The position numbers were made by a program, and so were the translations under genes. This document shows positions 21,192 to 31,400 of a DNA stretch of 52,289 nucleotides, one piece after another (position 1 is the stretch's first letter; the number at the start of each line of letters is the position of its first letter). The notes beneath the pieces are model-generated. The model ran no database searches. It had not been told where the DNA came from and worked only from the letters and a program-made list of their open reading frames with translations. This DNA comes from a virus: the IMG/VR virus record IMGVR_UViG_3300028840_003294, positions 1 to 52,289 of that record, one strand, 5' to 3'.

Positions 21192-23873
21192 TTATCCTCC
21201 CGCGTCCGTTTTCAACTCTTTCCCTGTTGGCGTATAGCCAAGCTCGATTTTTGTGATTTTTGCTCCGGTTGCATCGCAGTCATCATGTGGCAAGATTACC
21301 ACCCTAAGCTGCATTTGATCGAATCCACGCCCAAGGCCGACGATCACTTTGCCATCTCCCTCGTCGCCGCCCTCGGGGATTTCTTGTGCAGGAACGTAGG
21401 TTCCAGAACACTCTGCCGGCGGATACCAGTCGAGCTCAACCTCGTAAGCTGTGTTGACGGCAGAGATCCTGTGCCAACCATACTCAGTAAGAATATAGTC
21501 CCCGACGCGCCCGAGCACAAACGGGCGTTTCGCGCCCGGGTTGACATAGAGACTTTCGAAAGTCCCGAGCTCCGAAGAGAGAACGATCTCGTAATCGCTC
21601 GCCTTCGTGTAGGTGGCAAGTGTGCGCGTGCCGTCAATTGCCTCACGGTAAATTCGGCATTGATCCACCAGCCACGGGAGCTTGTAATAGCCGCCTCTCG
21701 TCACTTGAACATCGACCGCCTCAAGTTGAATTTCCGGAATCGTGAGGCCGATCGGCTTGTCGTGGGTGATCCCCACCGCAATCGGCTCGAGCTCGATCTC
21801 TGGAACAGAAACCTTCATCGCCTCTTGGTAGCGTTGAACGATCACGTCTTGGGCCTCGAGCTCGATCTCTGGCACGGTGACGTTAATCTTGTGGTGAACG
21901 GTAACGTCGATCGCTTCGAGCTCGATCTCTGGAGTGGTAACGTTGAGGACTCGAGAAGACTCCCCGACATCGAGGTACCGGCTGAATGCTGTCCCCACAC
22001 CCTCGACGCGGTCTGTGAACACCGTAATGTCGCCGTGGGGCTGATCGTTCGTCATCCAGTCATCCGTTGTTTCTTCCCGAATCAGAACGGCAATGTCGGG
22101 GCGCGTCGTGGAATCCGGATCGGCCCATGTCCGAATGAGAACTTCGTCGGCATCGCCGCGGATTCCTATGCTTGTCACCCTGAATGAGCCTGTCTTGAGA
22201 TCCCCGACAAACCGTTCAACGCTGCTTCCCGCAATGTTGTCCTCTCCGGTTATCGGGCCATCAAGATCGAGCTTCACGTTGACAATTTCGTCTGTGCTTC
22301 CGGACGTTGGAACGTAGGACGCATATATGCCGCCGTGCAGCCCATTGACGATGAAAGCCGAACGCGGCTCGTATTCGACGTTGCTGATCGTAATTTCAGG
22401 CAGCTCAATTTCTGAAACGCCGCCGGTCTGATCGTTGACCAGCCAAACCGTCCACGGTGATTTCTGCCGAAAAACGAAAAGCACTTGATAAACCGGGTCG
22501 AAGCCGAGCCACGCAGATTCCGAACCGGGCTCCCAATCCTCAAAGCGGGTGAGATCGAAAAAGCCCTCAAGCCGAGCCACACCGTTTGTTGTCGCCGTAT
22601 AGATCAACCCATCGTCTGCGATCATGTACGCGACACCGTTGAACGATGTCAGGTTAGAAATTGGCCTCAACCCCTCGCCGTAATTTTTCGTGTGAGCCCA
22701 CGGGTAGGTTATCGACCCGCCATCGGTCAACAAAGAAAGCTGCCGTGTATGTGCAAGGACAACGCCACCTCGAATCGGCGCCATGTCGATAAGCGGGCCC
22801 GTCCCGGGAAGGTCCGCGAAGAACCACCCAACCGATGTGAAATCATCTACCGTTGCCGGCGCAGCATTCATAATGCGCTCGGGGTAGTAATTCCACTTGC
22901 CCTCTTCAAATGCGAGAATTCCGCCATAGAGCATATAGCCGAACTGTTCGCAGAAACATTGTGCTCGATAGATGTCAGAGATGGGCGTGAAGTTGTCAAA
23001 CGCGGGCCGGCCGGCGCCGGTCACTGAGTAAGCGACAAGAGCATCCTTTCCAACGGTGACAAAGCGATTATCTCCGTAATCTATGCCGTAAAAGTCCGCT
23101 TCGGGGATTCCTGAATTTTGCGCCTGCCACGCATCGCCATCAGTTGACGTGGCCGTTGCCCCATCCTCCCCAACCGCAACCAGAAGCCCCTCTGTCCCTG
23201 CCGCCGTGATTCCCCAAAACGTAGTGACAACCGGCGAGGTTTGCACCTCCTCCGTTCCGTCGCCGCTGAATTTTATAATCGTGCTGTTTTCGCCAACGAT
23301 ATAAAAATCTGAGCCCCAATAAACGACATCGTAAAGCAACGCCGACGTTGAAGGAATGTAAACGGTCCAAGTAAGCCCAAGGTCTGACGAAATCAAAATT
23401 TCGTTTTCCCCAACGGCCGTGACGTAATCCCCGCCGATCGTGACACCGCGAAGCTGTGATCCAGCAAGACTCGAAATCGAAGTCCACGTTAAGCCCTTGT
23501 CGGTTGAGCGAAGAATTGTTGCTTGATCTCCAACAGCAACGAAAATTGAGCCCGTAACGTGGGTCACTCCGTACAGATTTTGCTCAACGCCGCTTGTGCG
23601 AAGCGTCCATCCTTGCGCGTCTTCTGAAGTGATGATCGTACCGCCGGCGCCCACGGCAATGAACGTGTCGGACCCAAAACAGACATCATTCAATCGGCTC
23701 AAGGTGACCGCTGTAGCCTTTTCCAGCGTGTAAACTTGGAAGCCATCGCTGTACTCTCTGCCAGTGGAATAAAGAACGAGCCCAAACTCCCCCACAACAG
23801 CAGCAACCGGCGTCGAATCGTCATTCCATGCAGTCGCCAGGAGGTCGGGCGTGCCGAAGCCAATGAAGCTCAT
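21192..23873 (-). CDS. BNR/Ycf48-like beta-propeller virion protein with PEIELE repeats
   Basis: An 893-residue protein. Residues 1 to about 300 contain repeated Asp-box-like motifs (STDKGLTWTSI, SSDLGLTWTVY, TSTDGDAWQ) with FVAVG strands, the pattern of BNR or Ycf48-type propellers. The middle region has further beta-rich sequence. About residues 638-720 hold four copies of a 20-23-residue unit with the core PEIELEA. The C-terminal domain is beta-rich. In phages such propellers sit on virions and bind or cleave surface glycans. No catalytic sialidase residues can be assigned. It overlaps the upstream propeller gene by four bases (ATGA), and the two share motif style, suggesting duplication. 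Confidence 0.7.
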   Translation of the reverse strand: MSFIGFGTPDLLATAWNDDSTPVAAVVGEFGLVLYSTGREYSDGFQVYTLEKATAVTLSRLNDVCFGSDTFIAVGAGGTIITSEDAQGWTLRTSGVEQNLYGVTHVTGSIFVAVGDQATILRSTDKGLTWTSISSLAGSQLRGVTIGGDYVTAVGENEILISSDLGLTWTVYIPSTSALLYDVVYWGSDFYIVGENSTIIKFSGDGTEEVQTSPVVTTFWGITAAGTEGLLVAVGEDGATATSTDGDAWQAQNSGIPEADFYGIDYGDNRFVTVGKDALVAYSVTGAGRPAFDNFTPISDIYRAQCFCEQFGYMLYGGILAFEEGKWNYYPERIMNAAPATVDDFTSVGWFFADLPGTGPLIDMAPIRGGVVLAHTRQLSLLTDGGSITYPWAHTKNYGEGLRPISNLTSFNGVAYMIADDGLIYTATTNGVARLEGFFDLTRFEDWEPGSESAWLGFDPVYQVLFVFRQKSPWTVWLVNDQTGGVSEIELPEITISNVEYEPRSAFIVNGLHGGIYASYVPTSGSTDEIVNVKLDLDGPITGEDNIAGSSVERFVGDLKTGSFRVTSIGIRGDADEVLIRTWADPDSTTRPDIAVLIREETTDDWMTNDQPHGDITVFTDRVEGVGTAFSRYLDVGESSRVLNVTTPEIELEAIDVTVHHKINVTVPEIELEAQDVIVQRYQEAMKVSVPEIELEPIAVGITHDKPIGLTIPEIQLEAVDVQVTRGGYYKLPWLVDQCRIYREAIDGTRTLATYTKASDYEIVLSSELGTFESLYVNPGAKRPFVLGRVGDYILTEYGWHRISAVNTAYEVELDWYPPAECSGTYVPAQEIPEGGDEGDGKVIVGLGRGFDQMQLRVVILPHDDCDATGAKITKIELGYTPTGKELKTDAGG
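21700..21970 (-). repeat. Four tandem in-frame repeats encoding PEIELE units
   Basis: Inside the 893-residue protein gene, four imperfect copies of a 60-69-base unit encode segments with the core (S/T)(V/T/I)PEI(E/Q)LE. Three copies share the near-identical DNA string TCGAGCTCGATCTCTGG on the plus strand. The regular alternation of hydrophobic and charged residues suggests a beta-solenoid or extended stalk. Confidence 0.8.
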
Positions 23874-26788
23874 TCTATTTCCTCCACCACAGTGTCAAGC
23901 TCAAGAGACCCCATGACCACAGAACGCGGAGGGAGTGCTATCACGTTGCTCGATTGAACGATGAAAACGTCAGTTCCGTCTGTGCAAATCGGAGCGAATT
24001 CTTTATCGTTGATGCGAAGTGATCTATAAAAGGTATAGGAGAGGGTTTGCGGTAGCGCGTAAATCGTCACATCGTTGAGCTCGTAATTTGTCGTCATGTC
24101 CGTAGACCACGTAATCCCATCGGTCGAGGTGAGAATCCCGTCTTTTTGATTGACGATAATCCCCCCCTGACCGTCACCGATTTGCGGGGAATAAAGCCGA
24201 GAAACGACAGTTGGGCCCCATGCGCTCGGGTTGGCAACACAGAGAGAATTTAAGGTTGGCCGCGGATATTGCAGGAAATAGGTGCTTACAACGGAGTTGT
24301 AATATTCCTGTAGCCCGAGGAGCTGTGAATAGCCTGCTTGATCTTGAAAATCGTCCAACGAGTGAAGAATGGAAAGTTTGGCATAATTTTGGTAGATCAC
24401 TCTTGAGGGGCTTTGATGAATCAGGCCAACGAGCGACGTTATCGAGGAGGGGTCATCGGTGGCTAGCCTGCGGTTGCCGAAATTTGTGTCATCAGGCGCC
24501 GGCGGCGAAGTGCGGTCGAAATAGACTTTCGAAAGTGAAACCTCTTCCCACCCGTCATAACCTCCTGTTATCGGCCGGCGGTTTACAAAAATTCTCGAAC
24601 GTGTAGCAGCGTACAGATTTTTCTGCGTGGACGTTGGGTTTGTCCGATCGGTGGCAAGGGCATAGAAATTGTCCGTGGTCCCGACCGTCATCGTGGCCCA
24701 TCCGGTCCCCGCGGTAGAGCGTATGATCGTTCCGCCGTTCCCCGCCGCAATAAAATCAATGCCCGTCGTGTCGATGCTGTGATAGATGACTTGGTTGAGG
24801 TCTTCGGTAACTCCCGTTGAAACCGATGTCCACGTCACCGCGTCATCCGTGCTTCGGTAGCAAAGTCCATCATTCCCAACCGCAACCCAAATGCTTCCGC
24901 CAATCGTGTCTTTTGCGACGGAGAAGAAAAATTCTGTAACGTTTGGAGTACATCGCAGCGTCCACGTAATTGCGTCGGGCGATGTCCAAATCTTAGAGCC
25001 GACGGCCACAAATTGCGAGCCGTCATGCTGTACATCTGTGACGTAATCGCTGGCATCGCCAAACGTGCCGAGCAGAGTTTCCGGGGCGCTGAATCTTATT
25101 CGCCGGCGAACCCGGTAAACGTCCCCACCGCCAGAAACAACGTAGAAGGCGCCGTCCACATCGTTGAACGTCACGTCAACAAGGTCGTCTGTCCCGAGGC
25201 CGGTTACTTGAGTCCAGGTGATTCCGTCCATCGAAACAAAACATTGAGCAGCCCCGTACTCAGCACGCCCCACGGCACAGAAACACCTCCCCTGAGCGTC
25301 CGCGGCAACAGCCGTGAGGTCTTCTGTCGTCCCAACGCTTCTCGACGTCCACGTAGCGCCCTGATCGTCTGAGGTTTGACATTCTCCATTCGTCCCGACC
25401 GCACACACCCGGTCAAGATACGGGCTATAGCAAACCGATGTGAAAGACTCTGAAGTTGAGGTCGTAGCCCGACTGATGCTTGCAGGATTTGTAAAGTAAA
25501 GAATGACGCCGTCGGTTGAATCGGCATCGCCAACGACTACGAAATACTCCGTGGTTCCGAAACCGATGAAAAACGAAATGCCGCTTTTGAGGTCTGTGGT
25601 TACTCCCGTCGTGTATGTCGTTCCATCGACTAGCCCAACAAGGCCCTTGCCCCCAACGTAGTAATCTTGACCGCACTTCCCGAAAAGTTTTCTTGCACCA
25701 AACGGCTGCAACTTTTCGACGGCGTCATCTCCAGTGAATCCGTATTGCGTAAATCCGCCCCCAAGGATCTCCGATGCTGGAGTGAGCGAAACGATCTCCC
25801 CATCAAGCGTCAGAATTTCACGGTCTTTACAATATGAAATCGTGCCGGCAACGCCAGAGCTAACCGATCGCGTTGCAAGCGAGCTCGCAATTACGAATGG
25901 GTAGTTTGGAGCGATTCTAAGATCGTCTCCAATCCAGTTCCGACTGAACAGAGCACCAAGACTGCCCGCAACGATTACCGGATCGAATTCACCCATCCTG
26001 TTTTTAAGATTTGTGCCGCCGGCGAGCGGCTCATCAAAGCCAACAGAAATTGACGTGATCTCGAGGAGCTCGTCGTCGAATTCCGGCTCTGTCCCAAACC
26101 AAACGCCAAGACTCGGGCGCCCAATGTTCGAGTAGAAGGGGCCGGAAATATATTCTTCGCTGATTGGCTGTGAAATATCGACGGTCCCGTAGACAAGGTA
26201 GCCGCCAAGAGAGGCCAGTCGAATCGGCCAGTCTGCGCGGATTGCGGGATGCACTCGGAGAATCTCGTAAGATGCCCCCGCGGCCGAAGGCATGACTTCT
26301 TCCGTTACGAGCCTTGTGTTAGTCGTGACGTCGATGATTTTGTAAAGGTTGTTGCTTTCGCCCTTGCGGCGAATCATGCACCCGGGCCAAATCTGCTGAA
26401 GCCAAGACGTCCCCTGCCCAATCACTTCGGCCTTTACGCCGTCGGTTGTGATCGTGCCATCCTCGTAGATCGTGTAGAGCGGCCCGAACGTTTCTTCCCA
26501 TGTGAACGGGAGGTGTCGAGAAATCCAAATCGTGTGGCCGGCGCGATCCACGTAATACGCCGTGTTGAGGTAGTCCTCTGCATCGCTGCCTTGAATCAAG
26601 CTGGAATATGAAAACATCCCGGCTTGGGCGGGCTCGAAATCGGAACGCAAGCTGATAGCGTTATCGCTTCTCGAAATGAAAAGATCCTTCAGCTCGAGGA
26701 GGCCGGGAGGGTCAATCTGCGTCGAATGTGCCCGAAGAATTTTCGAGGCCCCCGTTAGGGGGATGGCCCTATGCTTTTTTTTCGCCAT
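23870..26788 (-). CDS. Large BNR-repeat beta-propeller virion protein
   Basis: A 972-residue protein. Residues 1 to about 400 are beta-rich without a clear motif. Residues about 430-730 hold a series of Asp-box motifs (TSDDQGATWTSR, SMDGITWTQV, SPDAITWTLR, STDDAVTWTSV) separated by VAVG strands, giving one or two BNR-type propellers. Another STDGITWS box lies near residue 915. A short basic N terminus (MAKKKHR) follows an ATG placed 20 bases inside the upstream gene. BNR folds occur in neuraminidases and in non-enzymatic glycan-binding proteins. No Arg triad for sialidase activity is evident. It is probably a tail spike or decoration protein involved in host-surface recognition. Confidence 0.7.
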   Translation of the reverse strand: MAKKKHRAIPLTGASKILRAHSTQIDPPGLLELKDLFISRSDNAISLRSDFEPAQAGMFSYSSLIQGSDAEDYLNTAYYVDRAGHTIWISRHLPFTWEETFGPLYTIYEDGTITTDGVKAEVIGQGTSWLQQIWPGCMIRRKGESNNLYKIIDVTTNTRLVTEEVMPSAAGASYEILRVHPAIRADWPIRLASLGGYLVYGTVDISQPISEEYISGPFYSNIGRPSLGVWFGTEPEFDDELLEITSISVGFDEPLAGGTNLKNRMGEFDPVIVAGSLGALFSRNWIGDDLRIAPNYPFVIASSLATRSVSSGVAGTISYCKDREILTLDGEIVSLTPASEILGGGFTQYGFTGDDAVEKLQPFGARKLFGKCGQDYYVGGKGLVGLVDGTTYTTGVTTDLKSGISFFIGFGTTEYFVVVGDADSTDGVILYFTNPASISRATTSTSESFTSVCYSPYLDRVCAVGTNGECQTSDDQGATWTSRSVGTTEDLTAVAADAQGRCFCAVGRAEYGAAQCFVSMDGITWTQVTGLGTDDLVDVTFNDVDGAFYVVSGGGDVYRVRRRIRFSAPETLLGTFGDASDYVTDVQHDGSQFVAVGSKIWTSPDAITWTLRCTPNVTEFFFSVAKDTIGGSIWVAVGNDGLCYRSTDDAVTWTSVSTGVTEDLNQVIYHSIDTTGIDFIAAGNGGTIIRSTAGTGWATMTVGTTDNFYALATDRTNPTSTQKNLYAATRSRIFVNRRPITGGYDGWEEVSLSKVYFDRTSPPAPDDTNFGNRRLATDDPSSITSLVGLIHQSPSRVIYQNYAKLSILHSLDDFQDQAGYSQLLGLQEYYNSVVSTYFLQYPRPTLNSLCVANPSAWGPTVVSRLYSPQIGDGQGGIIVNQKDGILTSTDGITWSTDMTTNYELNDVTIYALPQTLSYTFYRSLRINDKEFAPICTDGTDVFIVQSSNVIALPPRSVVMGSLELDTVVEEIE

Positions 26789-26996
26789 CGTCCCTTTCCT
26801 CTATCAACGTTTGGAGGAGAATCACTTGGCCCTCAAGCCCGTTGAGTCTTGCTTGCGCCCTTTTCACTTCGAGCTCGGCCTGTTTCGCCGCCTGCCGCGT
26901 CACCGCAAGACGCTGGTCGAGGGTCATCTTTTCCTTGGGCGGCTTCTTTGCCGGCGGCTTCTTCGGTGCTGGCTTGCGGACCTTTTTCGTTGACAT
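26769..26996 (-). CDS. Small basic coiled-coil protein
   Basis: A 75-residue protein with a Lys/Pro/Ala-rich start (KKVRKPAPKKPPAKKPPKEK) and a helical coiled coil over about residues 27-70. CTAGGAGGAGCAGG precedes the ATG. It overlaps the propeller gene by 20 bases. The domain order (basic flexible tail then coil) suggests a small bridging protein in the virion, but there is no family match that I recognise. Confidence 0.65.
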   Translation of the reverse strand: MSTKKVRKPAPKKPPAKKPPKEKMTLDQRLAVTRQAAKQAELEVKRAQARLNGLEGQVILLQTLIEERDDGEKKA

Positions 26997-27006
26997 CCTG
27001 CTCCTC

Positions 27007-27459
27007 CTATTTTTGATTCCCGTTTCGACTTCTCAGCAACAGCTCATCGAGCATCCTTTGAAAGTGCCCATTCTGAGTCAACAGCGTTTCGATGTTGGTG
27101 GCGTTTTGGGTTTGAATCGTCGTCATCTTGTCGAGGCGCGCATCCAGCGGAATCTCTGTTTCTCGCGTATGCACGGTGATCGCCCTTGTGACGTATTCAG
27201 CCATCGCTCGGTCGCGTTCCGGTAGCACGCTCAGATAGAAGGCCCTTGCAGAAGCGTCAAACGTCTCCTGCGCCGTGTGCGCGATCGAGACCTTCGCCCA
27301 GGTCACGGCGCCAACAAAGCCGCCGACAATTACGCTGGCGCTTGCGAGAATTGAAAACACGAGCTGAAGTTTCGTCAGGTTGATTGAGAAGCAGGGGATA
27401 ATTGTTCCATTGTCCTGCATCTCGGTTTTTTGAAATGTCGCTCGACGCTCTTTACACAT
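27007..27459 (-). CDS. Single-pass membrane protein with C-terminal coiled coil
   Basis: A 150-residue protein with one hydrophobic helix at about 31-54 (LQLVFSILASASVIVGGF) and a helical C-terminal part rich in Gln, Asn and Leu (110-145). TAGGAGAGCCC precedes the ATG at 27459. Lying between tail-fibre-associated genes, it could be an inner-membrane protein synthesised late, for example in lysis or superinfection exclusion, or a virion membrane-insertion protein. Its function is not known. Confidence 0.65.
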   Translation of the reverse strand: MCKERRATFQKTEMQDNGTIIPCFSINLTKLQLVFSILASASVIVGGFVGAVTWAKVSIAHTAQETFDASARAFYLSVLPERDRAMAEYVTRAITVHTRETEIPLDARLDKMTTIQTQNATNIETLLTQNGHFQRMLDELLLRSRNGNQK

Positions 27460-27467
27460 GGGCTCTC

Positions 27468-27749
27468 CTACGGATTGAAGTTATCGAGGGAGTCCTGATC
27501 GGCGGCATCCCGCGCCGCTTCGACTTCAGCGTCTCGATGCGCTTGGTTCTCAAGCTGCCAGAGGTGAACCTGACATACAAGCTCTGCCTTCTGCTTGTCG
27601 GTGAGGGATGAAACGTCCGAAACCCCGTACCAGGGCAAGAGCTTCTGTTGAACAACCGGGTTCATCTCCACGTTGATCGCCCGCTGAACGACCGCCGGCT
27701 GCAACCTCGCTATGAAGCTGTCTGGAATGTGGACTGTGAAATCTGCCAT
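27468..27749 (-). CDS. Hypothetical small helical protein
   Basis: A 93-residue protein beginning MADFTVHIPDSFIARLQPAV and ending in an acidic tail (DAADQDSLDNFNP). The start at 27749 is preferred; a 104-residue version would begin inside the upstream gene. The predicted all-helical middle (QKAELVCQVHLWQLENQ) is typical of small structural accessory proteins encoded beside fibres. No family recognised. Confidence 0.65.
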   Translation of the reverse strand: MADFTVHIPDSFIARLQPAVVQRAINVEMNPVVQQKLLPWYGVSDVSSLTDKQKAELVCQVHLWQLENQAHRDAEVEAARDAADQDSLDNFNP

Positions 27750-27750
27750 T

Positions 27751-28497
27751 TTAGGCCCCCATGATGTTTCCGATATTCGCACTTAACACGGTTGCTACTT
27801 TACCAACATTCGCCGGCGTTACGCTCAGTGGCTTTTCTGAATACCCGGCCGCGGTAGCTGCGATCAACGCCTGAACGATCGACGCTCCAGTCAAAGACGC
27901 CGTCAACGTGTAGCTGTCAGACCCCGGCTTGCCGGCGGTCGGCTGGACGTAGCTGTAGTTCTTGAAGTGGATCGCGTAGCTGCCCTGAGCTACGGACTGG
28001 TCATCGAATTCTGAGTAGTTCAAAGCGTCGTCGTTTGCCGTGATCGCGCCCGTTCCGAATTTGGACGACATGAAAACGTTAACGCAAAGATGATTCGGCC
28101 CGCTCGTGTTTGCTCCAAGATCGGGAATCGTCACCGTTGATCCAGAGGAGCCTGTTGCCGCGTAGCCTTCGACAATAGACCCGCTGACATCGACGCCAGA
28201 ATAGCGGTAGATGCAGGCCCCCAAATAGGCGCTCCCGCCGCTGTTGGTTACTGCGGAGAAAGAACCACCACCTTCAGTCCCGGCTGCGGCCTTAATGTAC
28301 GTTCTTCGAAAGTTGCTCCCACCGATGAGCGTCCACCCGCTCGGCGTTGTCCAGGTGTGTGAAGTGCTGGAGCAATACAGTCCGAGAATCAGCGCGTCAT
28401 CGGCATTGACGGTCGCGCCGTAGTTGACGGTGATGCCCGTCGTCCCGGCGTTGTATGCCGTATCAACCGTTGTGGCATCTTCTTCAACTATCGCCAT
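27751..28497 (-). CDS. Beta-rich tail/fibre-associated protein
   Basis: A 248-residue, Ser/Thr/Gly/Ala-rich protein predicted to be mostly beta strands, with no helix-rich segment. Motifs such as PSGWTLIGG and YRYSGVDVSGS resemble phage tail-fibre-associated adhesin-like proteins. Its ATG overlaps the stop of the long fibre gene (ATGG context at 28497). It may be a receptor-binding tip or a fibre chaperone; I favour a virion protein because of its composition. Confidence 0.65.
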   Translation of the reverse strand: MAIVEEDATTVDTAYNAGTTGITVNYGATVNADDALILGLYCSSTSHTWTTPSGWTLIGGSNFRRTYIKAAAGTEGGGSFSAVTNSGGSAYLGACIYRYSGVDVSGSIVEGYAATGSSGSTVTIPDLGANTSGPNHLCVNVFMSSKFGTGAITANDDALNYSEFDDQSVAQGSYAIHFKNYSYVQPTAGKPGSDSYTLTASLTGASIVQALIAATAAGYSEKPLSVTPANVGKVATVLSANIGNIMGA

Positions 28498-31400
28498 CAG
28501 GTGATCTCCACCCAGGTAGCGCCGGGGTCAAAAAGAATTGACGTAGTGAGCCGCGAATAGCCTACGACGCGGACAATGTCGCCGCTTCCGCTTGGCGCGG
28601 TTTCGGTTGTGTCGCCGGCAGTCGTGCTCAGGAATTGAACGGTGTTTGCCGTGAAGCCCGACAGCCCCGTCACGAGGCCCCACTTTGTTGCGTATCCATC
28701 GGCCCCGTTCGAGATCGTGCTGTCAGTAATCATTACAAGCTCGCCGGTTGCCGTTGCTGCGGCGTCCGCGTCAGCAAGCGTAACCTCTGGCGTCCCGCTG
28801 TCATCCCCCGAGATATAACAAACGTCTCCCTTGTTCAGTGTTGATCCAGTATTGTTGGCAACCTCAATCCTGCCGGGGGTTACGTAGGCGGTTGAATAAA
28901 CTCCAACGACCCCGTAATAGACTGTGGTGTGGCCTTCGTCTCCAGATACGGCATTGTAAAGCCCGACAAGATCGCTAACCTGACACCGCTTCTTTGCCCA
29001 AGAGGCCGAGAAGTCCTCGATCATTATTTCGTCGCCGCTGTCGAGGGTTGCCTTGTCGGTCAGCGCATGAATTTCACCAGCCGTATCGTCATGGATCGCG
29101 CTCGTGTCGATGCCGTCCTGTGAGTGAGTGTGAAGGTCGGTGTCGCTCCCGTCGCTCAATTCTTCGAGCTGCGCCGCCGTCACATCGGTTGCAGCGTCGT
29201 TGCCCGACACGTAGGAGTAATCAATCGTCGGCCAGTTGGTCAGGCCGGTTACGTCGTGGTCGTGCAGCGTCGTCGTTGATCCGTCCGACAGTTCCTCGAG
29301 TTCGGCAGCAGAAACATCCGTGCCCGCGTCGTTGCCGCTGATCGTCGCATACACGATCGCGTTGATCGCGTTCGTAAGGTCCGTGTCCCCGACAACGTCC
29401 CCGGTTGAGCCGTGAGCCGTCGTTAGGGCCGCGTGGGTCGCCAAGTCAGCCGACGTGCCGCTCAGTCCGCTTAGGTCGATCTCGTCGCTGCCCCCATTCT
29501 CGTGCGAGGCCGCGTGAGCTCCAGGCGTCAAGCCAGAGTGAGTGTGAAGTGACGTGCTACTTCCATCGCTCAATTCTTCCAGCTCTGCCGCGGAGATGTC
29601 GGTTCCCGCGTCGTTGCCACTGACATAGGCGTAGTCAATGGTGGGCCAATTCGTCAGGCCAGTGACGTCATGGTCGTGCTTGGTGGTTGTGCTTCCGTCC
29701 GTAAGCTCCTCAAGCTCTGCGGCGGTCACGTCGGTAGCGGCATCGTTCCCCGAGACATAGCTGTAGTCTATCGTCGGCCAATTCGTAAGCCCGGTAACAT
29801 CGTGGCCGTGAAGGGTCGTGTCGCCGGTGTCGGTGAGGTCGGTCCAATTCGTCGCAAACGTCGCCCGGTCAGTCGCGTCTGAGGCGAGCAAGTACAACGG
29901 GTGATCGTCGTCGGCCAACCCGCTCAAGGCTCCATGATCGTTAACGCTCGTCGAAGAACCCGAGATTGTGGTGAAGCGCCAATCAACCGCATCGTCGCCG
30001 CCTTCGGTTGATTGAATCGCCGCCTCAACCCCGTTTGTCATCGCGGCTCCGTGGTGATAGATCACGGTCCAGAGCGGAATGATTTCTTCTGTAGGCCATT
30101 CACCAAAGTCGATTCCCTGAATCTCGGTGGAGGCCGCGTCTTGAGCTTCCGCTTTGGTATTGTACTCAGCGGTCCCGGGCGTGACGACGGGGTAGTAATC
30201 GCCGCCGGCATCGTCCTTAATATTCGTAGCGAAGACGTGGTAGAGGCAATACTTGTTCGACGTGACAGCAGTCAACGTCCCGGCGTTGTTGTAGGCGATG
30301 ACCCCGCCGATGGCGTATACCGGGAAGGTTGCTTCGCAGTCCACCCACCGGACGTATCCGCTCCCGTCAACGTAGTAGCACTCCCAGGTATCCGTCGATG
30401 CGTGAGCAAGAGTCTCGTGTTCCAAATCCTCGTCGTAAAACTCGCCAGAGGTGATCGAAAACTGAGCATGAGAATCGCTGTTTCCGTTTTGATCCGTTGT
30501 AATATCACCAATCGTCATGCCGTCGAGATACTGCGACCCGAAAAGCTCGTGGAGGTAATGATGCGTTCCGCGCCCCATGATGGAGCCGTGGCGCTCATCC
30601 ATGAGCCGGCCGTCGTTGTTGGCTGCGTCCCAATAGACGTAAGCGACAATACATTGATTGAGGATCGCGTCCTCAACCTGTTCATAGCTCGGGTTATGAA
30701 TGGTGCTCAGGGACGCCGCGCCACCGCTGCCGATGTAGAAAACCCACAGGCCCTCGGTGTCGGTGATTGTCGCGGAAAGGTTCCCGGTTTCCGTGTATTT
30801 GTAGCCCGCATAGTGGTAATCGAAGCTCGTGACCGCCGGCGAAAGGGTGAGCGTAAGGCTCCCATCGTCCCATGCGAGCGCGGTGTCTGAGGCGTCATCA
30901 AATCCGTTTTCGAGCCACTCATCGCGGAGCAGGTAGTCGCCAGTATTGTCAAGCTGAAAACGGCTGTTGCCGGTATCCCAGGAATAGAACTCGCCATCAG
31001 ATGACGGGGTGCCGAATGTGTCGGCCAGGAGAGTCATCGGCGGCACGGTCACAATCTGGCAGAGGATCTCGCCCTCAGTGGCATGGGATCTCACAACTAC
31101 GCCAACGTGAGTCACAACCTCTGGCGAAGTCGGATAAACGTTCGTCAATTCTCCCGGCGTGGCATTATCGAGATAGAGGGCATCGCCCTCGCTCCATGCG
31201 CTCGTGTCAATTCCGCGAACGAGGCCGTTCGTGGTTACATAGCCGTTCGAGTTGTTGCCAACGTCCTCAGTGGCGAGGCCCACAGCAGAATAACCAGACC
31301 AGGGATTCGCTGCATCGGCAAGCTCAATTTTCGGTTTGTTGCCAGTGGCCCCCGTGATCTTCACGAGCTTGCCGTCGTCAATCTGTGAGCCGGTTATATT

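Noticed and set aside
29125-29800. CRISPR-like repeat array
   Set aside because: The repeats are in-frame, degenerate and encode fibre-shaft units; spacers are not constant in length.
30012-30890. Plus-strand frame of 292 codons in the fibre gene
   Set aside because: Val/Arg-rich antisense shadow of the fibre with no ribosome-binding site and no neighbours on that strand.
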